A stretch of 13,885 nt of DNA from an uncultured Collinsella sp. (GTDB lineage Bacteria > Actinomycetota > Coriobacteriia > Coriobacteriales > Coriobacteriaceae). Below, piece by piece: positions 1 through 6,958 of the stretch. Positions within the stretch are counted from its first letter, which is position 1. Every line of letters starts with the position of its first letter. The DNA is taken from the NCBI GenBank assembly GCA_905211615.1, contig CAJMBB010000048.1, forward strand, positions 1 to 13,885. Reading direction: 5' to 3'. The notes beneath the pieces were generated by a model, which worked only from the letters and a program-made list of their open reading frames with translations, was not told where the DNA came from and did not search any database. A program made the position numbers and the translations under genes.

Positions 1-1
1 A

Positions 2-82
2 CGCTATCTGGTCGAGCGTGACGGTACACGTCTGCCGGTCGCCGTTGACGCGTGCGGCAGGACGAGGATTTTCCTGTCGTAG
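2..82 (+). CDS. C-terminal end of an upstream gene (partial)
   Basis: An open frame enters from the left edge and ends at TAG (80-82), giving 26 residues that end DACGRTRIFLS. Codon use (mostly G/C third positions) matches the neighbouring genes, which supports real coding. The pattern 'DG.RLPV..D.CGR..IF.S' loosely recalls a segment found in U32-family peptidases, but the fragment is far too short to assign. The tyrS start codon follows 96 bases later on the same strand, so this gene could be co-transcribed with tyrS. Confidence 0.5.
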   Translation, partial: RYLVERDGTRLPVAVDACGRTRIFLS

Positions 83-178
83 GTGCCGCGTCGCGTCAGT
101 TTGTTATCATATGAGAGTTTATGGACTTCCAGCACCGCCGTATCCGGTGAGGGTGCTATAGCAAAAGGAGGATACCCA
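83..178 (+). promoter_or_regulatory. tyrS leader with candidate -10 and hairpin
   Basis: This short gap carries a possible extended -10, TGTTATCAT (102-110), without a convincing -35. An inverted repeat AGCACC (131-136) / GGTGCT (152-157) could form a hairpin just ahead of the ribosome binding site AAGGAGG (165-171). The leader is too short for, and lacks the conserved sequences of, a T-box tRNA-sensing element. The promoter call is weak. Confidence 0.25.
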
Positions 179-1390
179 ATGCTGTCTGTTGACGAGCAAA
201 TGCGTATCATCACCTCGGGCGCTGCCCAAATCGTCCCCGAGGCCGACCTTCGCAAGAAGCTTGAGAAGGGCGAGCCCCTCAACATCAAGCTCGGCGTCGA
301 TCCCACCAGCCCCGACCTGCACCTGGGCCACGCCGTGCCCCTGCGCAAGATGCGTCAGTTCCAGGACCTGGGCCACAACGTCACCCTCATCATCGGCAAC
401 GGCACCGCGCTGATCGGCGACCCCTCGGGCAAGAACTCCACGCGTCCGCAGCTTTCGCAGGAGCAGATCGAGGCCAATGCCGAGACCTACGTGAGCCAGG
501 CTATGAAGATCCTGGATCCCGAGAAGACCACCATCGTGCACAACGGTGACTGGATCCTTTCGATGGACCTGGCCGGTCTGCTGCAGGTATGCTCCAAGTT
601 CACCGTCGCCCGCATTCTTGAGCGCGACGACTTTACTAAGCGCTACCAGTCTCAGACGCCGATCGCCCTGCACGAGTTCCTGTACCCCGTGATGCAGGCC
701 TTCGACTCCGTTCAGATCAAGGCCGACGTGGAGATGGGCGGCACCGACCAGCTCTTCAACTTGCTCGCTGGTCGCGAGCTCATGGAGAAGATGGGCATGG
801 AGCCGCAGATCGCGCTCACCATGCCGCTGCTCGAGGGCACCGACGGCGTGCGCAAGATGTCCAAGTCCTATGGCAACTACATCGGCCTGACCGATGCTCC
901 CAAGGATATGTTTGGCAAGACCATGTCCATCCCCGACGAGATGATCGGCAAGTACTACCGCCTGGCGAGCTCGCTCACCCCGGCCGAGGTCGACAAGATC
1001 GACGCCGCCCTGGCCGACGGCTCTGCCGATCCCTATGAGCTCAAGCGCGCTCTGGGTCGCGACCTGTGTGACACCTACCACGGCGCCGGTGCCGGCGACG
1101 AGGCTCAGGCCGAGTTCGACCGCGTGTTCAAGGAGGGCCAGCTCGCCGACTTCCCCGAGAAGCACGTTGAGCTGACTGTTAACGACGAGGGCCAGATCTA
1201 CCTCGCCGGCCTGCTCAAGGACTTGGGTCTTTCGGCGAGCGCCGGCCAGGCTCGTCGCGATATCGACGGCGGCGGTGTCAAGATCAACGGCAAGGCCGTG
1301 GCTCCCAAGAGCTATAACATCGATCCCAGCGCCCTCAAACTGGGCGACACCCTCTCCGTGGGCAAGCGTAAGGGCTTCAAGCTAGTCTAA
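179..1390 (+). CDS. tyrS: Tyrosyl-tRNA synthetase
   Basis: Class I aminoacyl-tRNA synthetase of 403 residues that attaches tyrosine to tRNA-Tyr in the cytoplasm. Visible motifs: the ATP-binding HIGH-type signature HLGH at residues 48-51 (within GVDPTSPDLHLGH), the tyrosine-site segment GGTDQLF at 187-193, and the KMSKS loop at 226-230. The last ~60 residues (QARRDIDGGGVKING...) look like an S4 RNA-binding domain. The GVDPTSPDLHLGH form and the length point to the TyrZ-like second type of bacterial TyrRS rather than the E. coli type. The start at 179 is chosen because a perfect Shine-Dalgarno AAGGAGG lies 7 bases upstream and the conserved N-terminus begins there; a longer in-frame reading from 83 has no family support. 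Ends in TAA and is followed by a strong terminator, so it is separate from ade. Confidence 0.96.
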   Translation: MLSVDEQMRIITSGAAQIVPEADLRKKLEKGEPLNIKLGVDPTSPDLHLGHAVPLRKMRQFQDLGHNVTLIIGNGTALIGDPSGKNSTRPQLSQEQIEANAETYVSQAMKILDPEKTTIVHNGDWILSMDLAGLLQVCSKFTVARILERDDFTKRYQSQTPIALHEFLYPVMQAFDSVQIKADVEMGGTDQLFNLLAGRELMEKMGMEPQIALTMPLLEGTDGVRKMSKSYGNYIGLTDAPKDMFGKTMSIPDEMIGKYYRLASSLTPAEVDKIDAALADGSADPYELKRALGRDLCDTYHGAGAGDEAQAEFDRVFKEGQLADFPEKHVELTVNDEGQIYLAGLLKDLGLSASAGQARRDIDGGGVKINGKAVAPKSYNIDPSALKLGDTLSVGKRKGFKLV

Positions 1391-1417
1391 CGAGCGAGTT
1401 GACCTCACAAGTGCAAC

Positions 1418-1454
1418 AAGGCCGCAGTCGGGATTCCCGGCCGCGGCCTTTTTT
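1418..1454 (+). terminator. Intrinsic terminator after tyrS
   Basis: A perfect 8-bp stem AAGGCCGC (1418-1425) / GCGGCCTT (1443-1450), with a further GGG/CCC pairing in the loop, runs directly into a T tract ending at 1454. It lies 28 bases past the tyrS stop codon. Confidence 0.9.
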
Positions 1455-1538
1455 GGTTACGACGATCACTTGGGGGGAGGGATCATTTGGCGATGCCGTT
1501 AAGCGGAAGGGGTGTTATCGGCGGCCTTCTTTTGGGCA

Positions 1539-1606
1539 TACAATGGCTATTGGTTCGCTGCGGTGAAGGCTCGTCCGCTCCGCAGTTATTTCTACGGTTA
1601 AAGGAG
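1539..1606 (+). promoter_or_regulatory. Candidate ade promoter -10 and leader hairpin
   Basis: TACAAT (1539-1544) is a good -10 match; no clear -35 is visible 16-18 bases upstream (TTATCG is the nearest). Downstream, CTGCGG (1558-1563) / CCGCAG (1580-1585) can pair as a 6-bp hairpin, followed by the Shine-Dalgarno AAAGGAG (1600-1606), 5 bases before the ATG. I looked for a purine riboswitch and saw no conserved core. Confidence 0.35.
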
Positions 1607-1611
1607 TATGT

Positions 1612-3432
1612 ATGTCCGTTGAGGTCATGAAGTCTGTGATCGATGCAGCCGAGGGTCGCGTGCCCGTCGACACGCTGTTTACCAATGCGCAGATTGTCGA
1701 CGTATATGGCCAGCGCGTGGCACCCGGTAGCGTTGCCGTCAGGGATGGCATAATCGTCGGCGTGCTCTACGACGGTCGCGACGATGCCGCCGGCACCTAC
1801 GAGGCGGCCGAGGTTATCGACTGCCGGGGTCGCTATCTCGCTCCCGGCTTTATCGACGGACATCTGCACATTGAGTCCTCGAACATCCGCCCCGCCGAGT
1901 ACGCGCGCATGGCGGCGACGCGCGGTACCACCACCGCCATTGCCGACAGCCACGAGATCGCCAACGTTTCCGGTCTGGACGGCCTGCGCTTTATGATTGA
2001 GGACGGCCGTCGCGCGCCCATTTCCATCAAGTACATGATGCCCTCGTGCGTGCCCGCGCTGCCCGACGAGCAGGCCGGTGCCGTTATTTCGGCTGCCGAT
2101 ATGCAGGCATTTTTTGCCGAGCATCCAGGCGATGTCTTTGGTCTGGGCGAAATGATGAACCTGCCGGGCGTCTTTATGGCCGACCCCGAGACCTGTGCTC
2201 GCATCGATGCTGCCAACCAGACGCCGTCCAAGCAGGTTGACGGCCACGCGCCGCTCGTTGCCGGTAAGGACCTCAACGCCTATGCCGCAGCGGGCATTAT
2301 CGCCGACCACGAGTCGACGATTCCTGAGGAGGCGCTCGACAAGCTGTCCCGCGGCATGTATGTGATGCTGCGTGAGGGCACGTGCAGCCACGACCTGGCC
2401 AATTTGTCCCCGATGCTGCTGGAGAATCCCGCGCGCGCCCGCCGCTGCTGCTTTGCGACTGACGACCGTGCTCCCTCCGACGCGCTTTCGACCGGTATGA
2501 TCGACAACGCCTGCCGCGTGGCTATCGAGGCCGGCATCGACCCCGTGGTCGCTATCTCCATGGCGTCCCTCTCCACGGCCGAGGCGTTTGGCCTGGACCA
2601 CGGTTGCCGCGACCCGCACGAACTGCGTGGCGCCATCGCCCCGGGCAAGCGTGCCGACCTGCTGGTGCTCAACGACCTGACGTTTGCCACGGCTCCGCAT
2701 CGCGTATATGCCGCCGGTGCTCTGGTGGCGCAGGACGGCACCTTTGTGGGCGAGATCGCACCCGAGATGGCCGAGGTTGCGGCCCTTGCCGATGAACTGC
2801 GTGCTTCCGTTAAACTGCCGAAGCTATCGCTCGACGTGTTCGACTATGCCTTTAAGCCGGGCGAGGCCGTGATCGACGTGGTGCCGGGTAAGGCCATCAC
2901 GGGTATGGCTCGCCCCGAGAACGCCGAGGGCCTGCGCCGCATTATGCTGATTGAGCGCCACGGCCGCGGCGTGTCACTGCAGGCCGAGGGCGCCGACGGC
3001 GATGGTCCTGCGGGCCTGGGTCTTGTTGGCAAGCACATTGGTCGCGGCTGGGTGCGCGGCTTTACCATCACGGGCGGCGCTATCGCCTCGACGATCGGCC
3101 ACGACTCGCACAACGTGTGCGTGGTGGGCGACAACGCGGCCGATATGATGGCCGCCGTTGAGGCCGTGGGCCAGGGCGGCCACGTGCTGGTGCGCAACGG
3201 CGAGGTCGTGGCGCGCATTCCGCTGGCGCTCGGCGGCCTGATGAGCGAGGGCGCTGCCGAAGACGTTGCGGCGCAGCACGACGACTTTATGGTCAAGGCG
3301 CGCGCCATGGGTATTGAGCCGCCGCTCGACCCCATCATGGGCATCATCTTCCTGCCCCTGCCGGTGATCCCGACGCTCCGCATCCGCCCCGAGGGCATGT
3401 TCGACGTTACAACCTTCACCTACGCCGACTAG
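1612..3432 (+). CDS. ade: Adenine deaminase
   Basis: Metal-dependent amidohydrolase of 606 residues converting adenine to hypoxanthine and ammonia in purine salvage. Visible family marks: an N-terminal beta-sandwich part (TLFTNAQIVDVYGQ...), the metal-binding HxH in GFIDGHLHIESS (residues 79-90), DSHEIAN (112-118, with His114), then the DGHAPL, DHES and FATDDRAPSD segments expected of adenine deaminases, and the amidohydrolase return strand GKRADLLVLNDL. The C-terminal ~170 residues (TGGAIASTIGHDSHNVCVVGDN...) match the extra domain of this family, and the length is normal. Start at 1612 follows AAAGGAG; the overlapping ATG at 1608 is out of frame. It stands alone between the tyrS terminator and a HAD gene. 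Its stop codon TAG is the first three bases of the repeat at 3430-3468. Confidence 0.95.
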   Translation: MSVEVMKSVIDAAEGRVPVDTLFTNAQIVDVYGQRVAPGSVAVRDGIIVGVLYDGRDDAAGTYEAAEVIDCRGRYLAPGFIDGHLHIESSNIRPAEYARMAATRGTTTAIADSHEIANVSGLDGLRFMIEDGRRAPISIKYMMPSCVPALPDEQAGAVISAADMQAFFAEHPGDVFGLGEMMNLPGVFMADPETCARIDAANQTPSKQVDGHAPLVAGKDLNAYAAAGIIADHESTIPEEALDKLSRGMYVMLREGTCSHDLANLSPMLLENPARARRCCFATDDRAPSDALSTGMIDNACRVAIEAGIDPVVAISMASLSTAEAFGLDHGCRDPHELRGAIAPGKRADLLVLNDLTFATAPHRVYAAGALVAQDGTFVGEIAPEMAEVAALADELRASVKLPKLSLDVFDYAFKPGEAVIDVVPGKAITGMARPENAEGLRRIMLIERHGRGVSLQAEGADGDGPAGLGLVGKHIGRGWVRGFTITGGAIASTIGHDSHNVCVVGDNAADMMAAVEAVGQGGHVLVRNGEVVARIPLALGGLMSEGAAEDVAAQHDDFMVKARAMGIEPPLDPIMGIIFLPLPVIPTLRIRPEGMFDVTTFTYAD

Positions 3433-3468
3433 TCATCGGGGACGTTCTCAAACGACTAGTCGTCGGGG
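3430..3468 (+). repeat. 39-bp palindromic repeat starting at the ade stop codon
   Basis: Begins with TAG, which is the ade stop. It contains TAGTCATCGGGG, then GGGGACGTTC (3438-3447), then the 12-bp palindrome ACGACTAGTCGT (3452-3463) and a second TAGTCGTCGGGG (3457-3468), so the 12-base box repeats with a 27-base period. The reverse complement of 4497-4535 matches it at 36 of 39 positions; the three differences are all C versus T. The form suggests a REP-like dispersed element, possibly also acting in transcript ends. Confidence 0.85.
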
Positions 3469-3531
3469 TGGCGTGTCGCCTGACGCCGCGACCGTGAGAC
3501 CTCTGACATGTGTGAGCTATTTGCCAGGTCC

Positions 3532-3560
3532 TTGTAACGTTTACGCCCGCAGAGTCTTAT
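3532..3560 (+). promoter_or_regulatory. Predicted promoter of the first HAD gene
   Basis: TTGTAA (3532-3537) and TCTTAT (3555-3560) are separated by 17 bases, an ideal spacing. Transcription would begin near 3567, so the transcript would start at the base of the long hairpin described next. Confidence 0.5.
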
Positions 3561-3562
3561 CT

Positions 3563-3626
3563 GAGCTCCCTTTGGGTACGTTGGAATCGGATACGCGTTC
3601 GATTCCAACAAGCCCGAAGGGAGCTT
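3563..3626 (+). promoter_or_regulatory. Long leader hairpin enclosing the ribosome binding site
   Basis: The outer stem pairs AGCTCCCTT (3564-3572) with AAGGGAGCT (3617-3625) and continues inward with a G-U pair and GGG (3574-3576) / CCC (3613-3615). After a 3x3 internal loop, an inner stem pairs GTTGGAATCG (3580-3589) perfectly with CGATTCCAAC (3600-3609) around a 10-base loop. The Shine-Dalgarno AAGGGAG (3617-3623) lies inside the outer stem, 7 bases before the ATG. There is no U tract, so it is not an ordinary terminator. It could block translation, protect the 5' end, or, as DNA, be an operator. Confidence 0.75.
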
Positions 3627-3630
3627 TCCT

Positions 3631-4425
3631 ATGTTTAAACTGATTGCATCCGATATGGACGGCACACTGCTTGACGAAAACGGCCAGGTGCCTCCCGAGA
3701 CTTACGAACTGATTCTGGCGCTACACGAGCATGGCGTGCATTTCGCCGCATCGTCGGGTCGTCGCTACGATCGCCTGTGCGAGTTCTTTGCGCCCGTTCG
3801 CGACAAGATGGACTTTGTCGCCGCTAACGGCGCCCAGGTCTACGCCGACGGTAAGATGGTAGACCGTGAGGTGTATTCCCACCTGGCGATTCGAAGGCTC
3901 GCCCAAGCCGTCAGGACGTTTCCCAATCTGCATCTTGCGCTCTTTGACCGAACCAAGTCCTTCCTGCTCGATGACGAGTGCAAGTTCGTGCGTGAGGTCG
4001 ATAAGGACCTTCCCAATGCCGAGCGCATTTGGGAGCTGCCCGATCCCAGCGTAAATATCATCAAAGCGAGTATCTTTTGCGACGACAGTGCGGTTATGGA
4101 CAGTGCGTACGTGCTACAGCGCGAACTTGGTCAGCTCTTTACTTTTGCGCCTTCGGGCAACGCGTGGATCGATGCCATGCAGCCTGGTGTGTCGAAGGCC
4201 TCGGGTATCGCGCAGCTCGCGGAGCATTACGGCATTGGACGCGACGAGGTCATGGCGTTTGGCGACTCGATGAACGACTACGAGATCATTCGCTTTGTCG
4301 GCACGGGCTGCGCGATGGAAAACGCGCGCCCCGCACTCAAGGCGGTGGCCGATCGCGTCGTAGGCTGCAACCGCGACCACGCCGTTCAGCATGAGCTCCG
4401 TCGCGTGCTGGAGAGTCTCTCCTAA
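3631..4425 (+). CDS. Cof-type HAD-IIB phosphatase
   Basis: Haloacid dehalogenase superfamily hydrolase, 264 residues, cytoplasmic, probably Mg2+-dependent and acting on sugar phosphates or similar small phosphorylated metabolites; the exact substrate cannot be read from sequence. All four HAD motifs are present: motif I ASDMDGTLL with nucleophile Asp8 and Asp10, motif II SSGR (41-44), the motif III lysine most likely Lys189 (GVSKASG), and motif IV GDSMND (211-216). The region between motifs II and III is the alpha/beta cap of the IIB (Cof/YidA-like) subclass. Start at 3631 is fixed by AAGGGAG 7 bases upstream. It is convergent with a second, divergent HAD-IIB gene and probably has its own promoter and a structured leader. 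Ends in TAA. Confidence 0.9.
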   Translation: MFKLIASDMDGTLLDENGQVPPETYELILALHEHGVHFAASSGRRYDRLCEFFAPVRDKMDFVAANGAQVYADGKMVDREVYSHLAIRRLAQAVRTFPNLHLALFDRTKSFLLDDECKFVREVDKDLPNAERIWELPDPSVNIIKASIFCDDSAVMDSAYVLQRELGQLFTFAPSGNAWIDAMQPGVSKASGIAQLAEHYGIGRDEVMAFGDSMNDYEIIRFVGTGCAMENARPALKAVADRVVGCNRDHAVQHELRRVLESLS

Positions 4426-4435
4426 TCCGGCAGAT

Positions 4436-4535
4436 GGGGACGTTCCTTTTCTGCCGACAGTGGGGGACAGTCCTTGCAGCCTTTTGCGAAGAGTGTCCCC
4501 AACGACTAGTCGTTTAAGAACGTCCCCAATGACTA
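4436..4535. repeat. REP-like nested inverted repeats between convergent genes
   Basis: This holds almost the whole gap between the two convergent HAD genes. Outer arms: GGGGACGTTC (4436-4445) / GAACGTCCCC (4518-4527). Inner arms: GGGGACA (4463-4469) / TGTCCCC (4494-4500). Between the right-hand arms sits a perfect 14-bp palindrome AACGACTAGTCGTT (4501-4514). Read on the minus strand, 4535 down to 4497 is the second copy of the 39-bp repeat, and its first three bases form the TAG stop of the minus-strand gene. It may serve as a two-way transcript end and resembles REP elements moved by IS200-like (RAYT) transposases; no such transposase is in the window. Confidence 0.8.
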
Positions 4536-5375
4536 GGCGAGAGCGGCCATGATGGTGCGGGCGACGCCGTCGTGGTCGTTGTCGTATTCGGTGATGGCGT
4601 CGGCGGCCTCGCGGTCTTCGGACTCGGCGTTGATCATGGCCATGCCGTGGCCCGCTGCCTGCAGCATGGGGATGTCGTTTATGTTGTCGCCGAACGCCCA
4701 GGCGTCGGCGAGACGCTCGCCCAGGTGCTCGCATAGCCACGTGAGGGCCGTTCCCTTGGTGGCGCCCTCGCCCATGACCTCGATATTCATGGCGTAAGAA
4801 CGCGTGACCTCAATGCCTCCGAGCGTGTCGAGCGCCGCCGCGATGACGTCGCGATCGGCCGGGTCGTGCCAGTACATGGCGATGCGTTCGAGCGTCTCGA
4901 CCTCGTCGATCTTGCTGTCGATATCCATGTCGATCGGTGTTCGTGTGCGCTTGAGCGAAGCCGCGATGTGGGGGTCGCCGCCACAGAACTCATCCAGACG
5001 CCCGTATAGCGAGCGGGGGAGGAAGCACTGCCCATCCGCGAAGATATCGAAGGTCACATCGTGGCCGGCGGCAATGCGATGGATGCGGTGGGCGATGCCA
5101 CGGTCGAGCGGACGGCTCAAGATGCACGTGGCGCACGAGGCGTCGGTGGGCACATCGTCGTCGAGCTGCCAGACGCTGGCACCGTTGGCGCATACCGCGT
5201 AGTGTACGGCGGGGTGAGCGAGGATGGGCTCAAAGATACCCGACAGCGGACGTCCCGTGCAGGGCACAAATTCAATCCCGCGTCGAGCGAGCTCGTCGAG
5301 CATCGCCCAGGTGGCATCGCTCATCTGCTTATCGCTCGTCAGCAGCGTTCCGTCCATATCGGAAAACACAATCAT
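4533..5375 (-). CDS. HAD-IIB family phosphatase (second, divergent)
   Basis: A 280-residue HAD hydrolase with motif I FSDMDGTLL (Asp6, Asp8), motif II CTGRP (39-43), the motif III lysine Lys207 (GEGATKGTAL) and motif IV GDNIND (229-234). The stretch between motifs II and III is the IIB-type cap. The likely role is dephosphorylation of a small metabolite; the substrate is unknown. It resembles the plus-strand HAD gene only in the motifs and fold layout, so it is a distant family member and not a recent duplicate. Start ATG at 5375 is preceded on the minus strand by AAAGGGC about 11 bases upstream and begins just before motif I, as usual. The citrate synthase terminator ends only ~23 bases upstream, so this gene depends on read-through or on a promoter inside that hairpin region. 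Its stop codon TAG belongs to the 39-bp repeat. Confidence 0.9.
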   Translation of the reverse strand: MIVFSDMDGTLLTSDKQMSDATWAMLDELARRGIEFVPCTGRPLSGIFEPILAHPAVHYAVCANGASVWQLDDDVPTDASCATCILSRPLDRGIAHRIHRIAAGHDVTFDIFADGQCFLPRSLYGRLDEFCGGDPHIAASLKRTRTPIDMDIDSKIDEVETLERIAMYWHDPADRDVIAAALDTLGGIEVTRSYAMNIEVMGEGATKGTALTWLCEHLGERLADAWAFGDNINDIPMLQAAGHGMAMINAESEDREAADAITEYDNDHDGVARTIMAALA

Positions 5376-5398
5376 TTGATGCAGCCCTTTCTGCTGGC

Positions 5399-5439
5399 AT
5401 AAAAAGCGTGGCCGAGGGCGGTGATGCCCTGGCCACGCT
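5399..5439 (-). terminator. Intrinsic terminator after citrate synthase
   Basis: On the minus strand GCGTGGCC and AGGGC pair with GCCCT and GGCCACGC around a short loop (plus coordinates 5406-5439), followed by TTTTTAT. A strong GC stem with a U tract. It lies 24 bases past the citrate synthase stop and ends ~23 bases before the next gene's ATG. A possible -10 (TATAGA, minus strand, 5445-5450) lies just upstream of the stem. Confidence 0.85.
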
Positions 5440-5462
5440 CGGGTTCTATAACGGTCTGCGTC

Positions 5463-6881
5463 CTAACGATCGGCGAGCGGCTTGTACTCCAGCGGCTCGA
5501 TAACCGGGCGATACGCGGGACGGATGATGCGGTGCGCGCAGAAGAGCTCTTCCATGCGGTGCGCAGGCCAGCCGGCCATGCGGGCGACGGCGAACAGCGG
5601 CGTAAAGAGCGTCTCGGGCACGCCGAGCATCTTGTAGATAAAGCCCGTGTACAGGTCGATGTTGGCACAGATGGGCTTGGTCATGCCGTGATCACGCATC
5701 ACTTGCGGGGCCAGGCGCTCGATGCGCTCGATGAGCGCGAACTCCTCGCCCAGGTCCTTCTTGGCGGCAAGCGTGCGCGCGTAACGACGGCACACCTCGG
5801 CACGCGGGTCGCTGAGCGTATAGACGGCGTGGCCCATGCCGTAGATGAGACCCGTGCCGTCGAAGGCCTGCTTGTCGAGGATCTTGCCCAGGTAGGCCGC
5901 GACCTCTTCCTCGTCCTCCCAGTTGGAGACATGCGCGCGGATGTCCTCGTGCATAGACACGACCTTGGCATTGGCACCGCCGTGGCGCGGGCCCTTGAGC
6001 GAGCCGATAGCCGCGGCGTAGGCGGAATACGGGTCGGTGGCTGAGGAGGACAGCACGCGGCAGGCGAAGGTGGAGTTGTTGCCGCCGCCGTGCTCGGCAT
6101 GCAGCATGAGCATCACGTCGAGCAGCATCGCCTCATCGCGGGTGAACGCCATGCCGCCGCGCAGGACCTGTAGGATGGTCTCGGCGGTGGAGAGGCCGGG
6201 CGTGGGGTGCGGTACATGAACCTCGGAGCCGCGGCGCTTGGCGACCGAGGCCATATGCGCGAAGGCGGCGATGCGGGGGAGACGGGCGAGCATGGAGATG
6301 GCGACGTCGATTTCGTGCTCGGGTGTAATGGCGTCGGGCTCGGCGTCGAAGGCGTAGAGCAGCAGCACGGCGCGCTGAAGCACATTCATGATGCTCGACG
6401 ACACCGTGGTCATGGGGAACTCGCGGACGTATTCGTCGCTCAGGTGCCTAAAAGCACCCAGGCGCTCGCAAAAGCCGTCGAGCTCTTCCTTGTTGGGCAG
6501 CGAACCCGTGATAAGCAGATAGGCGACTTCCTCGTAGCCGTAGCGGTTCTCGGCCTGGGCGTTGTTGACCAGATCCTCGATGCTGTAGCCACGAAGCGTG
6601 AGCTTGCCCTGATCGGGCACGACTTTGCCGTCGACCTTGTTGTAGCCGTGCACGTCCGAGATGCGGGTAAGGCCCGCGACCACGCCCGAGCCGTCGGCAT
6701 TGCGCAGGCCGCGCTTGACGTTGTGCTCTACGAACAGGTCTTCGTCGTACGGGGCGGTCGGCAGGCCGTGGTAGAGGTTTTCGCTTTCGGGCGAAATCTG
6801 ACGGCTCGCCTCGTAATCCAGAACCAGGCGGCTCAGGTGATCGTCGAATCGGTAGTAGATTTTCTTGGCGTCGTAGGCCAT
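5463..6881 (-). CDS. gltA: Citrate synthase
   Basis: Condenses acetyl-CoA with oxaloacetate to citrate and CoA at the entry to the TCA cycle, in the cytoplasm. The 472-residue protein carries the citrate synthase core: HAEHGGGNNST with catalytic His264, the GSLKGPRHGGAN substrate loop (His300), GMGHAVYTLSDPR with catalytic His351, and ANIDLYTG with catalytic Asp409. The N-terminal extension (FDDHLSRLVLDYEA...) and the HAVYTLSDPRA wording match the longer citrate synthases of anaerobic gut bacteria rather than the E. coli enzyme; in such organisms it probably feeds 2-oxoglutarate and glutamate synthesis. A 2-methylcitrate synthase role cannot be excluded. Start ATG at 6881 follows GGAGAGGAG on the minus strand. 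It lies 77 bases after the ACT-domain gene, probably in one transcript, and ends with TAG before a strong terminator. Confidence 0.93.
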   Translation of the reverse strand: MAYDAKKIYYRFDDHLSRLVLDYEASRQISPESENLYHGLPTAPYDEDLFVEHNVKRGLRNADGSGVVAGLTRISDVHGYNKVDGKVVPDQGKLTLRGYSIEDLVNNAQAENRYGYEEVAYLLITGSLPNKEELDGFCERLGAFRHLSDEYVREFPMTTVSSSIMNVLQRAVLLLYAFDAEPDAITPEHEIDVAISMLARLPRIAAFAHMASVAKRRGSEVHVPHPTPGLSTAETILQVLRGGMAFTRDEAMLLDVMLMLHAEHGGGNNSTFACRVLSSSATDPYSAYAAAIGSLKGPRHGGANAKVVSMHEDIRAHVSNWEDEEEVAAYLGKILDKQAFDGTGLIYGMGHAVYTLSDPRAEVCRRYARTLAAKKDLGEEFALIERIERLAPQVMRDHGMTKPICANIDLYTGFIYKMLGVPETLFTPLFAVARMAGWPAHRMEELFCAHRIIRPAYRPVIEPLEYKPLADR

Positions 6882-6958
6882 GCGCGCTCCTCTCCGGTCC
6901 GCTTTGGGGCCGCGCGCTTGGACGATATGACGTCAAGCTGCCCCGAGCGGCTTGTTCG

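Noticed and set aside
83..178. Upstream extension of tyrS or a T-box leader
   Set aside because: The extra 32 residues have no family support, and the ribosome binding site fits only the start at 179. The gap is too short for a T-box and lacks its conserved box.
1455..1611. Purine riboswitch before ade
   Set aside because: No three-way junction or conserved core seen; only a 6-bp hairpin.
1483..2700. A 405-codon open frame antisense to ade
   Set aside because: A shadow of biased codon use in ade. No ribosome binding site, no recognisable domain and an odd His/Arg/Gly-rich composition.
3580..3610. tRNA T-arm-like GTTCGATTCC
   Set aside because: The flanking bases do not make the required T stem and no acceptor, D or anticodon arm can be placed; the sequence is part of the leader hairpin.
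3631..5375. The two HAD genes as a recent inverted duplication
   Set aside because: Outside the four catalytic motifs the proteins show little similarity and differ in length (264 and 280 residues), so they are distant family members.
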